Shown: positions 1 through 6,303, counted from the stretch's first letter. The stretch is DNA of 8,090 nucleotides from Burkholderiales bacterium (GCA_005790965.1 SXTL01000074.1:1-8090); one strand, 5' to 3'. Notes: a model not told the origin generated them from the sequence alone. Numbers and translations: made by a program.

Positions 1-869
1 CCATGCGCCACCAAGGCACGAGCGGCATCGGGAGTGGCAATATTGCCGCCAATCACCTCCACCTGCGGAAAGTTTTTCTTGACCCACTGGACACGCGACA
101 GCACACCCTGCGAGTGGCCGTGCGCCGTATCGACGACGATGACATCGACGCCCGCTTCAGCCAGGGCCGTCACCCGTTCCTCAGTATCACCGCCTACGCC
201 AACCGCAGCGCCGACCCGCAGGCGCCCGTAGGCATCCTTGTTGGCATTGGGATATTCGCTCGACTTCAGGATGTCCTTCACGGTAATTAACCCGTTCAGT
301 TCGAAGGCGTTGTTGACCACCAGCACACGCTCCAGACGATGCTGACGCAGCAAGCTGATTACCTCGTCGCGCGGAGCGCCTTCGCGGACCGTCACCAGGC
401 GATCACGCGGCGTCATGATATTGGCCACCGGTTGATCGAGGTTGCTCTCAAAACGCAAGTCGCGGTTAGTAACGATACCGACCACGCGCCCCTGTTCGTC
501 GATCACGGGCAGGCCGGAAATTTTGTGCTGACGGGTCAGATTAAGTACATCACGCACCGTCATTTGCGGGGTGATGGTGACCGGCTCCTTGACGACACCG
601 GCTTCATAGCGCTTGACGCGAGCCACCTCGGCGGCCTGTTGGCGTGGGGTGAGGTTTTTGTGAACGATACCAATGCCCCCTTCCTGCGCCAAGGCAATGG
701 CCATGCGCGCTTCCGTCACGGTATCCATCGCGGCGGACAGCACCGGCATATTAATGCGGATATTGCGGGTAAGCTGGCTGGCTAAACTGACATCGCGGGG
801 CAGGATGTCGGAATGAGCCGGGACGAGCAGAACATCGTCAAAGGTGAGAGCTTTCTGGATGACACGCAT
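1..869 (-). CDS. guaB: Inosine-5'-monophosphate dehydrogenase, N-terminal part (cut by window edge)
   Basis: IMP dehydrogenase oxidises IMP to XMP with NAD+, the committed step of GMP synthesis in the cytoplasm. About 289 residues are visible. The start reads MRVIQKALTFDDVLLVPAHS, the usual GuaB N-terminus, followed by LSAAMDTVTEARMAIA and EGGIGIVHKN. A tandem CBS (Bateman) pair lies roughly at residues 95-210 (for example ISGLPVIDEQGRVVGIVT and MTPRDRLVTV). The barrel then resumes with LRVGAAVGVGG and DTAHGHS; its Asp247 matches Asp248 of the E. coli enzyme. The reading frame runs off the left edge at IGGNIATPDAARALVAHG, so the catalytic cysteine loop and the mobile flap lie outside the window. 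The ATG at 869 has GAGG 10 bases upstream at 883-880. The gene follows rnfH by 53 bases and has its own promoter. Nothing suggests that it is broken. Confidence 0.97.
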   Translation of the reverse strand, partial: MRVIQKALTFDDVLLVPAHSDILPRDVSLASQLTRNIRINMPVLSAAMDTVTEARMAIALAQEGGIGIVHKNLTPRQQAAEVARVKRYEAGVVKEPVTITPQMTVRDVLNLTRQHKISGLPVIDEQGRVVGIVTNRDLRFESNLDQPVANIMTPRDRLVTVREGAPRDEVISLLRQHRLERVLVVNNAFELNGLITVKDILKSSEYPNANKDAYGRLRVGAAVGVGGDTEERVTALAEAGVDVIVVDTAHGHSQGVLSRVQWVKKNFPQVEVIGGNIATPDAARALVAH

Positions 870-880
870 GATTTTATGGC

Positions 881-895
881 CTCGCGCAAAGCGAG
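881..895 (-). other. Small hairpin at the guaB transcription start/leader
   Basis: On the minus strand CTCGC and GCGAG can pair around a five-base TTTGC loop. The element sits directly after the guaB -10 box, spanning the expected start of transcription near 890, and its 3' arm carries part of the GAGG ribosome-binding sequence at 883-880. No T-run follows, so it is not an intrinsic terminator. If the transcript starts upstream of the stem, folding could mask the ribosome-binding site; if it starts inside, the stem would not form. The pairing is seen in the sequence; any regulatory role is inference. Confidence 0.3.
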
Positions 896-896
896 C

Positions 897-925
897 ATTA
901 TACCGAGCCACCGCCGTCCTTTCTA
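897..925 (-). promoter_or_regulatory. guaB promoter, sigma-70 type
   Basis: On the minus strand a perfect TATAAT (-10, positions 902-897) is preceded, after a 17-base spacer, by TAGAAA (-35, positions 925-920; four of six bases match TTGACA). The TAG of the -35 box is the rnfH stop codon. Transcription should start near 890, giving a leader of about 20 bases. The bases after the -10 box (GCTCGC) form a GC-rich discriminator, a feature that in E. coli goes with stringent (ppGpp) and growth-rate control of guaB. Applying that control here is inference. Confidence 0.7.
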
Positions 926-1219
926 TCCCCCTTTTTTCATAACCTTACCTTCTTCTGCACGCTGCCGGCGAACCTCTTTGGGGTCCGCAATCAGGGGGCG
1001 ATAGATCTCCACGCGGTCTCCGTCCCGCACAACGCTGTCCAGCTTGGCCAACTTGTTCCAGATGCCCACTTTGTTGAGCCCGGCCAGATCCATCTCGGGA
1101 TGTTCTGTCAGCAGACCGGAACGCTCGATGGCATCCTGCACCAGCGCACCGTCTGGTACCTCAACCTGAACCACAAATTGCTGCCCGGGCAGCGAGTAGA
1201 CAACTTCGATAGTGCTCAT
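923..1219 (-). CDS. rnfH: RnfH family ubiquitin-like protein
   Basis: This 98-residue protein belongs to the RnfH/UPF0125 family of small beta-grasp, ubiquitin-like proteins. The family signatures are clear: MSTIEVVYSLPGQQFVVQVE at the N-terminus, NKVGIWNKLAKLDSVVRDGD in the middle, and the hallmark DRVEIYRPLIADPKEVRRQR near the C-terminus. The length is normal. Some family members sit in rnf electron-transport operons, which gave the name, but the ratA-rnfH pairing seen here is the common arrangement in beta- and gammaproteobacteria, and the biochemical role is not settled. It starts 14 bases after the ratA stop with an AAGAG-like ribosome-binding sequence close to the ATG, so co-transcription with ratA is likely. 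Its stop codon doubles as part of the guaB promoter. Confidence 0.93.
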   Translation of the reverse strand: MSTIEVVYSLPGQQFVVQVEVPDGALVQDAIERSGLLTEHPEMDLAGLNKVGIWNKLAKLDSVVRDGDRVEIYRPLIADPKEVRRQRAEEGKVMKKGG

Positions 1220-1233
1220 AGTCTCTTCAAGGC

Positions 1234-1683
1234 CTAGCGTGCACCGTAGACCTGTTCGGCACGCTGGATGAAAGAATCCACCAAGGAACCGGCAATATAG
1301 CCGAAGACCGGCCCCAACACGGTGTCAAAGGCGGCATTAGAAAACTCATAATGGAGCTTGAATTCAATCTTGCACCCAACAATGGCGTCCGGCTCACCCA
1401 ACGGCTGGAAGCGCCAGCCGCCCTCCATTTTCCGGAAGGGTCCACTCTTGAGGCGAATATGCATCTCGTGCGGGGCATGCTTGAGGTTGCGTGTTGTGAA
1501 ATGCTGACGCAGATGATGGTAGTCAATATGCAGCGTCGCCTCGGTCACCGCCTCATCCCGCTCGTGCAGGTCGGTATGGCCGCACCAAGGCAGGAATTGC
1601 GGATAATCCTCGACCTGATCGACCAGGACAAACATCTCAGCGGGGGTATAGGGCACCAGGACGGATTTGACGACTTCAGACAT
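1234..1683 (-). CDS. ratA: RatA-like START/SRPBCC (Coq10-type) protein
   Basis: This 149-residue protein is a single SRPBCC/START-like domain of the polyketide cyclase/Coq10 family. Typical motifs are VLVPYTPAEMFVLVDQVEDY and YPQFLPWC near the N-terminus, FTTRN in the middle, SGPFRKMEGGWRFQPL, and a C-terminal helix ending in AEQVYGAR, as in E. coli RatA (YfjG). E. coli RatA has been reported to bind the 50S subunit and block subunit joining. The eukaryotic relative Coq10 binds ubiquinone and supports respiration, and a quinone-chaperone role is an equally good reading for the bacterial protein. It is transcribed away from smpB across a 75-base gap, with rnfH 14 bases downstream. The ATG at 1683 aligns with family N-termini. 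No strong ribosome-binding sequence precedes it. Confidence 0.93.
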   Translation of the reverse strand: MSEVVKSVLVPYTPAEMFVLVDQVEDYPQFLPWCGHTDLHERDEAVTEATLHIDYHHLRQHFTTRNLKHAPHEMHIRLKSGPFRKMEGGWRFQPLGEPDAIVGCKIEFKLHYEFSNAAFDTVLGPVFGYIAGSLVDSFIQRAEQVYGAR

Positions 1684-1758
1684 TGAGGCGTTTCGAACGA
1701 GAAAGAACCGCTAAAATACACGAATTCACCACCGACCCGCCACGATCATTTCCCGCCC
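1684..1758. promoter_or_regulatory. Divergent ratA/smpB intergenic promoter region
   Basis: These 75 bases separate the start codons of ratA (leftward) and smpB (rightward) and must hold both promoters unless one gene is served from elsewhere. A rightward -10-like TAAAAT lies at 1712-1717, but the best upstream partner (TTTCGA at 1691-1696, 15-base spacer) is poor. On the other strand the same AT-rich spot reads TATTTT. The two promoters may therefore overlap back to back. This is a weak assignment from sequence alone. Confidence 0.4.
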
Positions 1759-2208
1759 ATGAGCATTGCTGAAAACAAAAAGGCCTTCCACGACTACTTC
1801 ATCGAAGAGCGTCTCGAGGCCGGAATCATGCTCGAAGGCTGGGAGGCCAAGGCGATCCGGGCCGGCCGGGTGCAGATCAAGGAGGCCTATGTCGTCATCC
1901 GTGGCGCCGCCCTGTGGCTGATTGGTTGCCACATCTCGCCGCTGACTACGGCTTCCAGCCATATTCACCCCGACCCCACCCGCAGTCGCAAGCTCCTCCT
2001 CCACGCCGCCGAAATCAGCAACCTGATCGGCAAGGTCGAGCGCGCCGGCTACGCCCTCGTCCCGCTCAACCTGCACTACACCCGTGGTCGCATCAAACTG
2101 GAAATTGGCCTCGCCAAGGGCAAAAAACAGCACGACAAACGGGCGACCGAGAAGGAGCGCGAGTGGAATCGGGAAAAACAGCGCCTGCTGCGTAAAGAAG
2201 TGGCGTGA
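1759..2208 (+). CDS. smpB: SsrA (tmRNA)-binding protein SmpB
   Basis: SmpB binds tmRNA and brings it to ribosomes stalled on truncated mRNA, where trans-translation rescues the ribosome and tags the unfinished protein for degradation. This 149-residue protein has normal family length. It carries the RNA-binding core (HDYFIEERLEAGIMLEGWEA at residues 11-30, then AYVVIRGAALWL, a family insert-and-His region around residues 58-71, and LHAAEISNLIGKVERAGYAL) and the basic C-terminal tail from about residue 118 (KGKKQHDKRATEKEREWNRE) that folds into the mRNA channel. The tmRNA gene is not in this window. The ATG at 1759 matches the family N-terminus, yet a C-rich stretch rather than a Shine-Dalgarno sequence precedes it. 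mnmH follows 31 bases downstream on the same strand, probably in the same transcript. Confidence 0.97.
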   Translation: MSIAENKKAFHDYFIEERLEAGIMLEGWEAKAIRAGRVQIKEAYVVIRGAALWLIGCHISPLTTASSHIHPDPTRSRKLLLHAAEISNLIGKVERAGYALVPLNLHYTRGRIKLEIGLAKGKKQHDKRATEKEREWNREKQRLLRKEVA

Positions 2209-2239
2209 GTCTGTGCGCTACCTTTGCTGTCCCTGAAGC

Positions 2240-3289
2240 ATGAAATCCGCCCTCGTCAGCCTCGATTCACTGCCCCGTTGCGATGCCATTATTGATGCGC
2301 GCAGCCCAGCGGAGTTTGCCGAGGATCACATCCCCGGTGCCATCAACCTACCCGTTCTGGATAATGATGAACGCGCCCGCATCGGCACGATTTACGCCCA
2401 GGAATCGCCGTTTTCCGCTAAAAAGATCGGCGCCGCGCTGGTGGCACGCAATGTCGCGCAGCATCTTGAAACGCACTTCCTGAGCCAGGAAAAAGGCTAT
2501 CGGCCGCTCGTTTATTGCTGGCGCGGTGGAAACCGCAGCGGATCCATGGTCACTATTCTGCGGGCCGTCGGCTGGCAAGCCTTGCAGCTTGAGGGCGGTT
2601 ACAAGGCTTTCCGCAAACAGGTAATGGCTGACCTCGAAACCTTACCCGAGACCTTGCGCTTCATTGTTGTCTGCGGCCCCACCGGCAGCGGCAAGAGTCT
2701 GTTTCTGCGCACCTTGGTCGATGCGGGTGCCCAAGTGCTTGACCTCGAGGCCCTCGCCGCGCACAAGGGCTCACTGCTGGGCGCGCTACCCGATACGCCG
2801 CAGCCCAACCAGAAGTGGTTTGAAAGCCAGATCTGGCAGACCTTGCGTGGCTTTGACCCAGCTCGTCCGGTGTTCGTCGAATCGGAAAGCAAAAAAATTG
2901 GGGCTGTGCATGTCCCCGCCCGTCTAATCGAGCGCATGCGTGGTTCGGAGTGCCTGCGCTTGGCGACCGACCCCGCCGTGCGCATTGCCCTGCTCAAGGA
3001 TGAATACACCCACTTTCTGGCCGACGCAGCCCGCCTCAACCGCCAGCTTGACCTATTAATCGACCTACGCGGCCGCGCCCGCATCGAACACTGGAAAGAA
3101 TTAGCGCTGGCCGGTGATTGGGACACACTGGTGGGCCTGCTCCTCACTGAGCATTACGACCCCGCCTACCAGCGCTCGCTTGGCAGCAATTACCCGCAGG
3201 CCGAGCAGGGACCGCTGTTGCGTCTCAGCGCAGCCGAACCTATAGCTATGCAAGCCTTGGCCGCCACGGCAATCGATCTGTTTCACTGA
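2240..3289 (+). CDS. mnmH: tRNA 2-selenouridine synthase (selenophosphate-dependent)
   Basis: MnmH (SelU/YbbB) replaces sulfur with selenium in 2-thiouridine at the wobble position of tRNAs for Lys, Glu and Gln, using selenophosphate, through a geranylated intermediate. The 349-residue protein has both family domains. An N-terminal rhodanese domain (about residues 8-130; IIDARSPAEFAEDHIPGAIN) holds the catalytic cysteine Cys93 in YCWRGGNRSGS. A C-terminal P-loop domain begins with the Walker A motif GPTGSGKS at 146-153 and continues with DLEALAAHKGSLLG and FVESESKKIG. The Asn in CWRGGNRS replaces a residue that is more often Met, Lys or Gln, probably without effect. It follows smpB by 31 bases with only a weak ribosome-binding sequence, and it converges on ispF. 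Its presence implies a selenophosphate synthetase (SelD) elsewhere in the genome. Rhodanese alone would not explain the ATPase half. Confidence 0.95.
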   Translation: MKSALVSLDSLPRCDAIIDARSPAEFAEDHIPGAINLPVLDNDERARIGTIYAQESPFSAKKIGAALVARNVAQHLETHFLSQEKGYRPLVYCWRGGNRSGSMVTILRAVGWQALQLEGGYKAFRKQVMADLETLPETLRFIVVCGPTGSGKSLFLRTLVDAGAQVLDLEALAAHKGSLLGALPDTPQPNQKWFESQIWQTLRGFDPARPVFVESESKKIGAVHVPARLIERMRGSECLRLATDPAVRIALLKDEYTHFLADAARLNRQLDLLIDLRGRARIEHWKELALAGDWDTLVGLLLTEHYDPAYQRSLGSNYPQAEQGPLLRLSAAEPIAMQALAATAIDLFH

Positions 3290-3290
3290 T

Positions 3291-3304
3291 CAAGCCCGCG
3301 CTTG
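3291..3304. other. Short inverted repeat between convergent mnmH and ispF
   Basis: CAAGC and GCTTG pair around a four-base CCGC loop in the 36 bases between the mnmH and ispF stop codons. The position suits a shared transcript end, but the stem is only five pairs and neither strand has a T-run after it, so it does not meet the criteria for an intrinsic terminator. Otherwise this gap shows nothing recognisable. Confidence 0.2.
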
Positions 3305-3325
3305 CTGACGCAGCGCAGAGGACCC

Positions 3326-3805
3326 TCAGCTTCGCTGGAGCAAGCACACCGCCTCGGCCGCGATACCTTCGCCGCGACCCGTAAAGCCCAAGCGCTCGGT
3401 GGTGGTGGCCTTGACATTGACCGCATCGACAGCAAGACCCAGGTCGGCGGCAATATTGGCGCACATGTCGGGAATATGCGGCGCCATTTTCGGGGTCTGG
3501 GCAATGATCGTGGCATCCACATTCCCCGTCTGCCAACCGTTTTGGGCCAGCAAATTGGCAACCTGTCGCAGCAGCTTGCGGCTGTCGATGCCCTGATAAC
3601 GCGGATCAGAATCGGGGAAATGCCGCCCAATGTCGCCCAACGCGGCGGCGCCCAAAAGCGCATCGCAAATGGCATGCAGCAACACATCGGCATCCGAATG
3701 CCCCAGCAAGCCCACAGGATGAGGAATTTTCACCCCACCGATAATGCAATCGCGACCTTCTGCAAAGGCGTGCACATCAAGACCATGCCCAATTCTGAAC
3801 GACAT
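3326..3805 (-). CDS. ispF: 2-C-methyl-D-erythritol 2,4-cyclodiphosphate synthase
   Basis: IspF cyclises CDP-ME 2-phosphate to ME-cPP with release of CMP in the MEP route to isoprenoids, as a cytoplasmic homotrimer. The 159-residue protein has normal length and all key motifs. The metal ligands Asp10 and His12 lie in RIGHGLDVHAF; LLGHSDADVLLHAICDALLG carries the third ligand His44. FPDSDPRYQGIDS and the C-terminal KATTTERLGFTGRGEGIA complete the substrate pocket. A strong AGGAGG lies at 3823-3818 on the minus strand. It is 12 bases from the ATG at 3805 but 9 bases from a GTG at 3808, so translation may start one codon earlier. An in-frame ATG at 3892 would add a poorly matching extension across the neighbouring gene and is rejected. 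ispD, the frequent partner, is not adjacent. Confidence 0.97.
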   Translation of the reverse strand: MSFRIGHGLDVHAFAEGRDCIIGGVKIPHPVGLLGHSDADVLLHAICDALLGAAALGDIGRHFPDSDPRYQGIDSRKLLRQVANLLAQNGWQTGNVDATIIAQTPKMAPHIPDMCANIAADLGLAVDAVNVKATTTERLGFTGRGEGIAAEAVCLLQRS

Positions 3806-3823
3806 CACGGTTACAATCCTCCT
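3803..3823 (-). promoter_or_regulatory. ispF ribosome-binding site and GTG/ATG start choice
   Basis: On the minus strand a consensus AGGAGG (3823-3818) is followed by nine bases, then GTG (3808-3806) and directly ATG (3805-3803). The nine-base spacing favours GTG, while the family N-terminus fits either start, which differ by one residue. The same bases form the upstream region of the divergent yffB-like gene, whose start lies only 40 bases from the ispF ATG. Confidence 0.6.
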
Positions 3824-3845
3824 GTTACGATTTCGCAAGTGTGCC

Positions 3846-4220
3846 ATGAAACTTTCCCCAAGCGCGTCTTCAGGCCCCGTCGTGTATGGCATCCCTAACT
3901 GCAGTACGGTGAAAAAGGCACGCGGCTGGTTGGAGGCGAACGGGATTGTCTATACCTTCCACGATTACAAAAAGCAGGGCGTGCCAGTGGCCGAACTGCA
4001 AACAATGATGGCTGCGCAGGACTGGGAGCCTTTCTTGAATCGCCGTGGCCCCACTTGGCGCAAGCTGGATGCCGCTACCCAGTCCAGCGTGACCGACGCG
4101 GCTAGCGCATTGGCGGTCATGCAGATCTACCCCAGTGTCATCAAGCGCCCTTTGCTTATTTTCAACAACCGTCATTGGCTCGGTTTTTCCGAGGATGCTT
4201 ATGCCGCCTTCTTTGCTTGA
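3846..4220 (+). CDS. yffB: ArsC/Spx-family protein, YffB-like (single cysteine)
   Basis: This 124-residue thioredoxin-fold protein belongs to the ArsC/Spx superfamily and matches E. coli YffB: VVYGIPNCSTVKKARGWLEA, then YTFHDYKKQGVP, FLNRRGPTWRKLD and IKRPLLIF at the usual spacings. The only cysteine is Cys19, in the position of the ArsC nucleophile. There is no Cys-X-X-Cys as in Spx. The biochemical role of YffB is not settled; a glutathione-linked thiol activity has been proposed, and arsenate reduction should not be assumed without an ars operon. The gene directly precedes dapE, as yffB does in E. coli, and this linkage is widespread. The ATG at 3846 gives a ten-residue lead before the fold. 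An earlier in-frame ATG at 3744 would run through antisense ispF sequence and is rejected. No clear ribosome-binding site is visible. Confidence 0.88.
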   Translation: MKLSPSASSGPVVYGIPNCSTVKKARGWLEANGIVYTFHDYKKQGVPVAELQTMMAAQDWEPFLNRRGPTWRKLDAATQSSVTDAASALAVMQIYPSVIKRPLLIFNNRHWLGFSEDAYAAFFA

Positions 4221-4230
4221 TAACACGCCC

Positions 4231-5379
4231 ATGCAGGATGCCGCCGTTTGCTACGCGCACGAACTCATCGGTCGCCGCTCGCTGACCCCGGACGATGCCG
4301 GCTGTCAGGCCTGGCTCGGCGCACGGTTAAGCGCCTTGGGTTTCACGCTTGAGACCCTCGTGCAGGGAGGTGTCACCAACCTATGGGCCTGGCAAGCCGC
4401 GCAAGGTCGCCCGGATCAGCGCGGCCCCCTGCTCTGCTTTGCAGGTCACACGGATGTAGTGCCCACTGGCCCGCTCGATAAATGGGCGAGTGATCCGTTT
4501 ACGCCCAGCCAACGCGATGGCCGTCTGTATGGGCGCGGCGCCGCCGATATGAAGTCTTCTATTGCGGCCTTCCTGGCTGCCAGTGAAGCCTTCGTGCAGG
4601 ACCACCCCGAGGCCAAGGGCCGCCTTGCCTTTCTGATTACTTCCGACGAAGAAGGACCGGCTATCGATGGCACGGTGCGTGTCGTCGAGGCCCTCAAGGC
4701 GCGTGGCGAACGCATTGACTATTGCATCGTCGGCGAACCCACCTGCGTGACGGCGTTGGGCGACACCATCAAAAATGGGCGGCGGGGCTCGCTGCACGGT
4801 CGCCTGACCGTGCGCGGCAAGCAAGGCCATATCGCCTATCCAGAAAAGGTCAAGAATCCCATCCATCTGGCTGCGCCAGCCATTGCTGAACTGGCAACGA
4901 CCGAGTGGGATACCGGCAATGAATTCTTCCCGCCCACGACCTGGCAAGTCTCCAATATTCATGCCGGTACCGGCGCGACCAATGTTGTCCCCGGAGCGCT
5001 AGAGCTTGTCTTCAACTTTCGCCATGGCACGGCCAGCACAGTCGCCACGCTGCAACAACGCGTGCATGCCATTCTCGATCGTCATGGCCTTGATTACGCC
5101 CTCGACTGGGAGATCGGCGCGCAGCCCTTCCTTACTGGCCGCGGCCCCTTGGTTACGGCCCTGACCAAGGCAATTCGCAGCGTCACCGACTTGACCCCCA
5201 CCCTCTCCACGACCGGCGGCACCTCGGACGGCCGCTTCATTATTGATGTCTGCTCGGAGGTCGTTGAGTTTGGGCCGATCAACGCCTCGATCCACCAAAT
5301 TAATGAATCGGTCGGCCTCGACGAGGTCCGCGCCCTGACCCAAATCTACCGTCAAACGCTGGAGGCCCTGCTTGCCTAA
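4231..5379 (+). CDS. dapE: N-succinyl-L,L-diaminopimelate desuccinylase
   Basis: DapE is a dinuclear zinc hydrolase that releases succinate from N-succinyl-L,L-diaminopimelate, a late step in making meso-diaminopimelate and lysine. From the ATG at 4231 the protein has 382 residues, close to family length. All metal and catalytic residues known from Haemophilus influenzae DapE are present at a constant offset of six: His73 (FAGHTDVVPTG), Asp106 (GRGAADMKSS), Glu140 and Glu141 (TSDEEGPA), Glu169 (VGEPT) and His355 (NASIHQINES). The dimerisation lid runs roughly from residue 183 to 300. The start is uncertain: 4231 fits homologues best, but an in-frame ATG at 4201 has GAGG six bases upstream and would overlap yffB by 20 bases. 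The gene lies tightly between yffB and prmB. dapC and dapD, often nearby in betaproteobacteria, are absent here. Confidence 0.97.
   Translation: MQDAAVCYAHELIGRRSLTPDDAGCQAWLGARLSALGFTLETLVQGGVTNLWAWQAAQGRPDQRGPLLCFAGHTDVVPTGPLDKWASDPFTPSQRDGRLYGRGAADMKSSIAAFLAASEAFVQDHPEAKGRLAFLITSDEEGPAIDGTVRVVEALKARGERIDYCIVGEPTCVTALGDTIKNGRRGSLHGRLTVRGKQGHIAYPEKVKNPIHLAAPAIAELATTEWDTGNEFFPPTTWQVSNIHAGTGATNVVPGALELVFNFRHGTASTVATLQQRVHAILDRHGLDYALDWEIGAQPFLTGRGPLVTALTKAIRSVTDLTPTLSTTGGTSDGRFIIDVCSEVVEFGPINASIHQINESVGLDEVRALTQIYRQTLEALLA
5361..5374 (+). promoter_or_regulatory. prmB ribosome-binding site and TTG start inside dapE
   Basis: GGAGG at 5361-5365 lies six bases before the TTG at 5372, an ideal spacing. 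The TTG lies out of frame inside the last codons of dapE, whose TAA ends at 5379, giving an eight-base overlap. The nearest ATG (5392) is out of frame. This decides the TTG start and suggests translational coupling from dapE to prmB. Confidence 0.8.
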
Positions 5380-6274
5380 TCCTGCCATCGAATGCCAAGA
5401 ACTTCTAACCGTCCGCGACTGGCTGCGTTACGCCGTATCGCGTTTTAACGCGGCCCATCTAAGTTTTGGTCACGGCGCTGACAATGCCTATGACGAAGCA
5501 GCCTGGCTGATCCTTTCCAGCCTGCATCTACCGGTTGACCAACTCGCGCCCTTTCTCGATGCCCACCTGCTTCCGCATGAGCGCACCCTCTTGGCCGAAC
5601 GCATCCAGCGCCGCGTGGAAGATCGCATCCCGACCGCCTATTTGACCGGTGAGGCCTGGCTGCACGGCCTACGCTTCGAGGTCACACCGGATGTCATTGT
5701 CCCGCGCTCCTTCCTGGCCGGCATGATCCTGAATCACCTGGAGCCTTGGCTGGACGAGACACAGCCCATTTCTCGCTGTCTGGACCTGTGTACCGGCTCG
5801 GGTTGCCTGGCCATCCTGCTGGCCCATGTCTTTGAGGCCGCCGAGGTCGATGCCATCGACCTGTCGCCAGCGGCCCTGGCCGTCGCTCGCCGCAATGTCG
5901 ATAGCCATGGCGTCGCGGCGCGCGTCCGCCTGATCGAATCGAACCTGTTTACCGAGGTGGCTGACCAGACTTGGGACCTCATCGTCTCGAACCCGCCCTA
6001 TGTGGACGCGGCCGCCATGCGGGCCCTGCCAGCCGAATATTGCCACGAACCAAGCCTGGCGCTGGCCAGCGGCAACGATGGCCTTGACGCAACCCGCGTC
6101 ATCCTGCGCGAGGCCAAGCGCCACCTCAACCCCGGCGGCCTTCTGGTAGTCGAGATCGGCCACAATCGCACGGCATTAGAGGCCGCCTTCCCGACGATCG
6201 ACTTTATCTGGCCTGAAATCGAAGGCGGAAGCGACATGGTTTTTGTCCTCCAGCGCGATCAACTCCCTGATTAA
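5372..6274 (+). CDS. prmB: Ribosomal protein L3 N5-glutamine methyltransferase
   Basis: PrmB methylates a glutamine side chain of ribosomal protein L3 with S-adenosylmethionine and helps large-subunit assembly. The 300-residue protein has the two-domain form of the HemK family. A helical N-terminal substrate domain (about residues 1-85) leads to the linker RIPTAYLTGEAWLHGLRFEV and IVPRSFLAGMI. The Rossmann methyltransferase domain follows, with motif I LDLCTGSGCLAILL at 137-150, acidic AIDLSPAAL at 161-169, and the catalytic NPPY at 207-210. The segment EYCHEPSLALASGNDGLDAT and the TGEAW linker are PrmB-like rather than PrmC-like (PrmC acts on release factors). A TTG start is supported by its ribosome-binding site within dapE. 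The 65-base gap after the TAA holds the promoter of the next gene. Confidence 0.94.
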   Translation: MPNPAIECQELLTVRDWLRYAVSRFNAAHLSFGHGADNAYDEAAWLILSSLHLPVDQLAPFLDAHLLPHERTLLAERIQRRVEDRIPTAYLTGEAWLHGLRFEVTPDVIVPRSFLAGMILNHLEPWLDETQPISRCLDLCTGSGCLAILLAHVFEAAEVDAIDLSPAALAVARRNVDSHGVAARVRLIESNLFTEVADQTWDLIVSNPPYVDAAAMRALPAEYCHEPSLALASGNDGLDATRVILREAKRHLNPGGLLVVEIGHNRTALEAAFPTIDFIWPEIEGGSDMVFVLQRDQLPD

Positions 6275-6303
6275 TTGTCGCAATCAATAACGCAAACCCA
6301 CCC

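Noticed and set aside
3..785. Two plus-strand open frames (3-290 and 339-785) opposite guaB
   Set aside because: They have no recognisable protein features, and the minus strand encodes unmistakable IMP dehydrogenase throughout; they are shadows of its codon usage.
1219..1234. ratA-rnfH as a true toxin-antitoxin system
   Set aside because: The RatA toxin name comes from E. coli overexpression work, RnfH has not been shown to be an antitoxin, and the pair is a conserved core locus. I saw no sign of a mobile module.
2599..3147. A 182-codon minus-strand open frame inside mnmH
   Set aside because: Arg/Ser-rich composition typical of an antisense shadow; the plus strand carries the full MnmH P-loop domain there.
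3291..3304. Intrinsic terminator between mnmH and ispF
   Set aside because: The stem has only five pairs and no T-run follows on either strand; kept only as a weak inverted repeat.
3302..3898. A 198-codon plus-strand open frame covering ispF
   Set aside because: It is antisense to every conserved IspF motif and shows no domain of its own.
3846..4220. Annotation as a functional arsenate reductase
   Set aside because: Single cysteine, YffB-type motifs and dapE linkage; there is no arsR, arsB or acr3 gene in the window.
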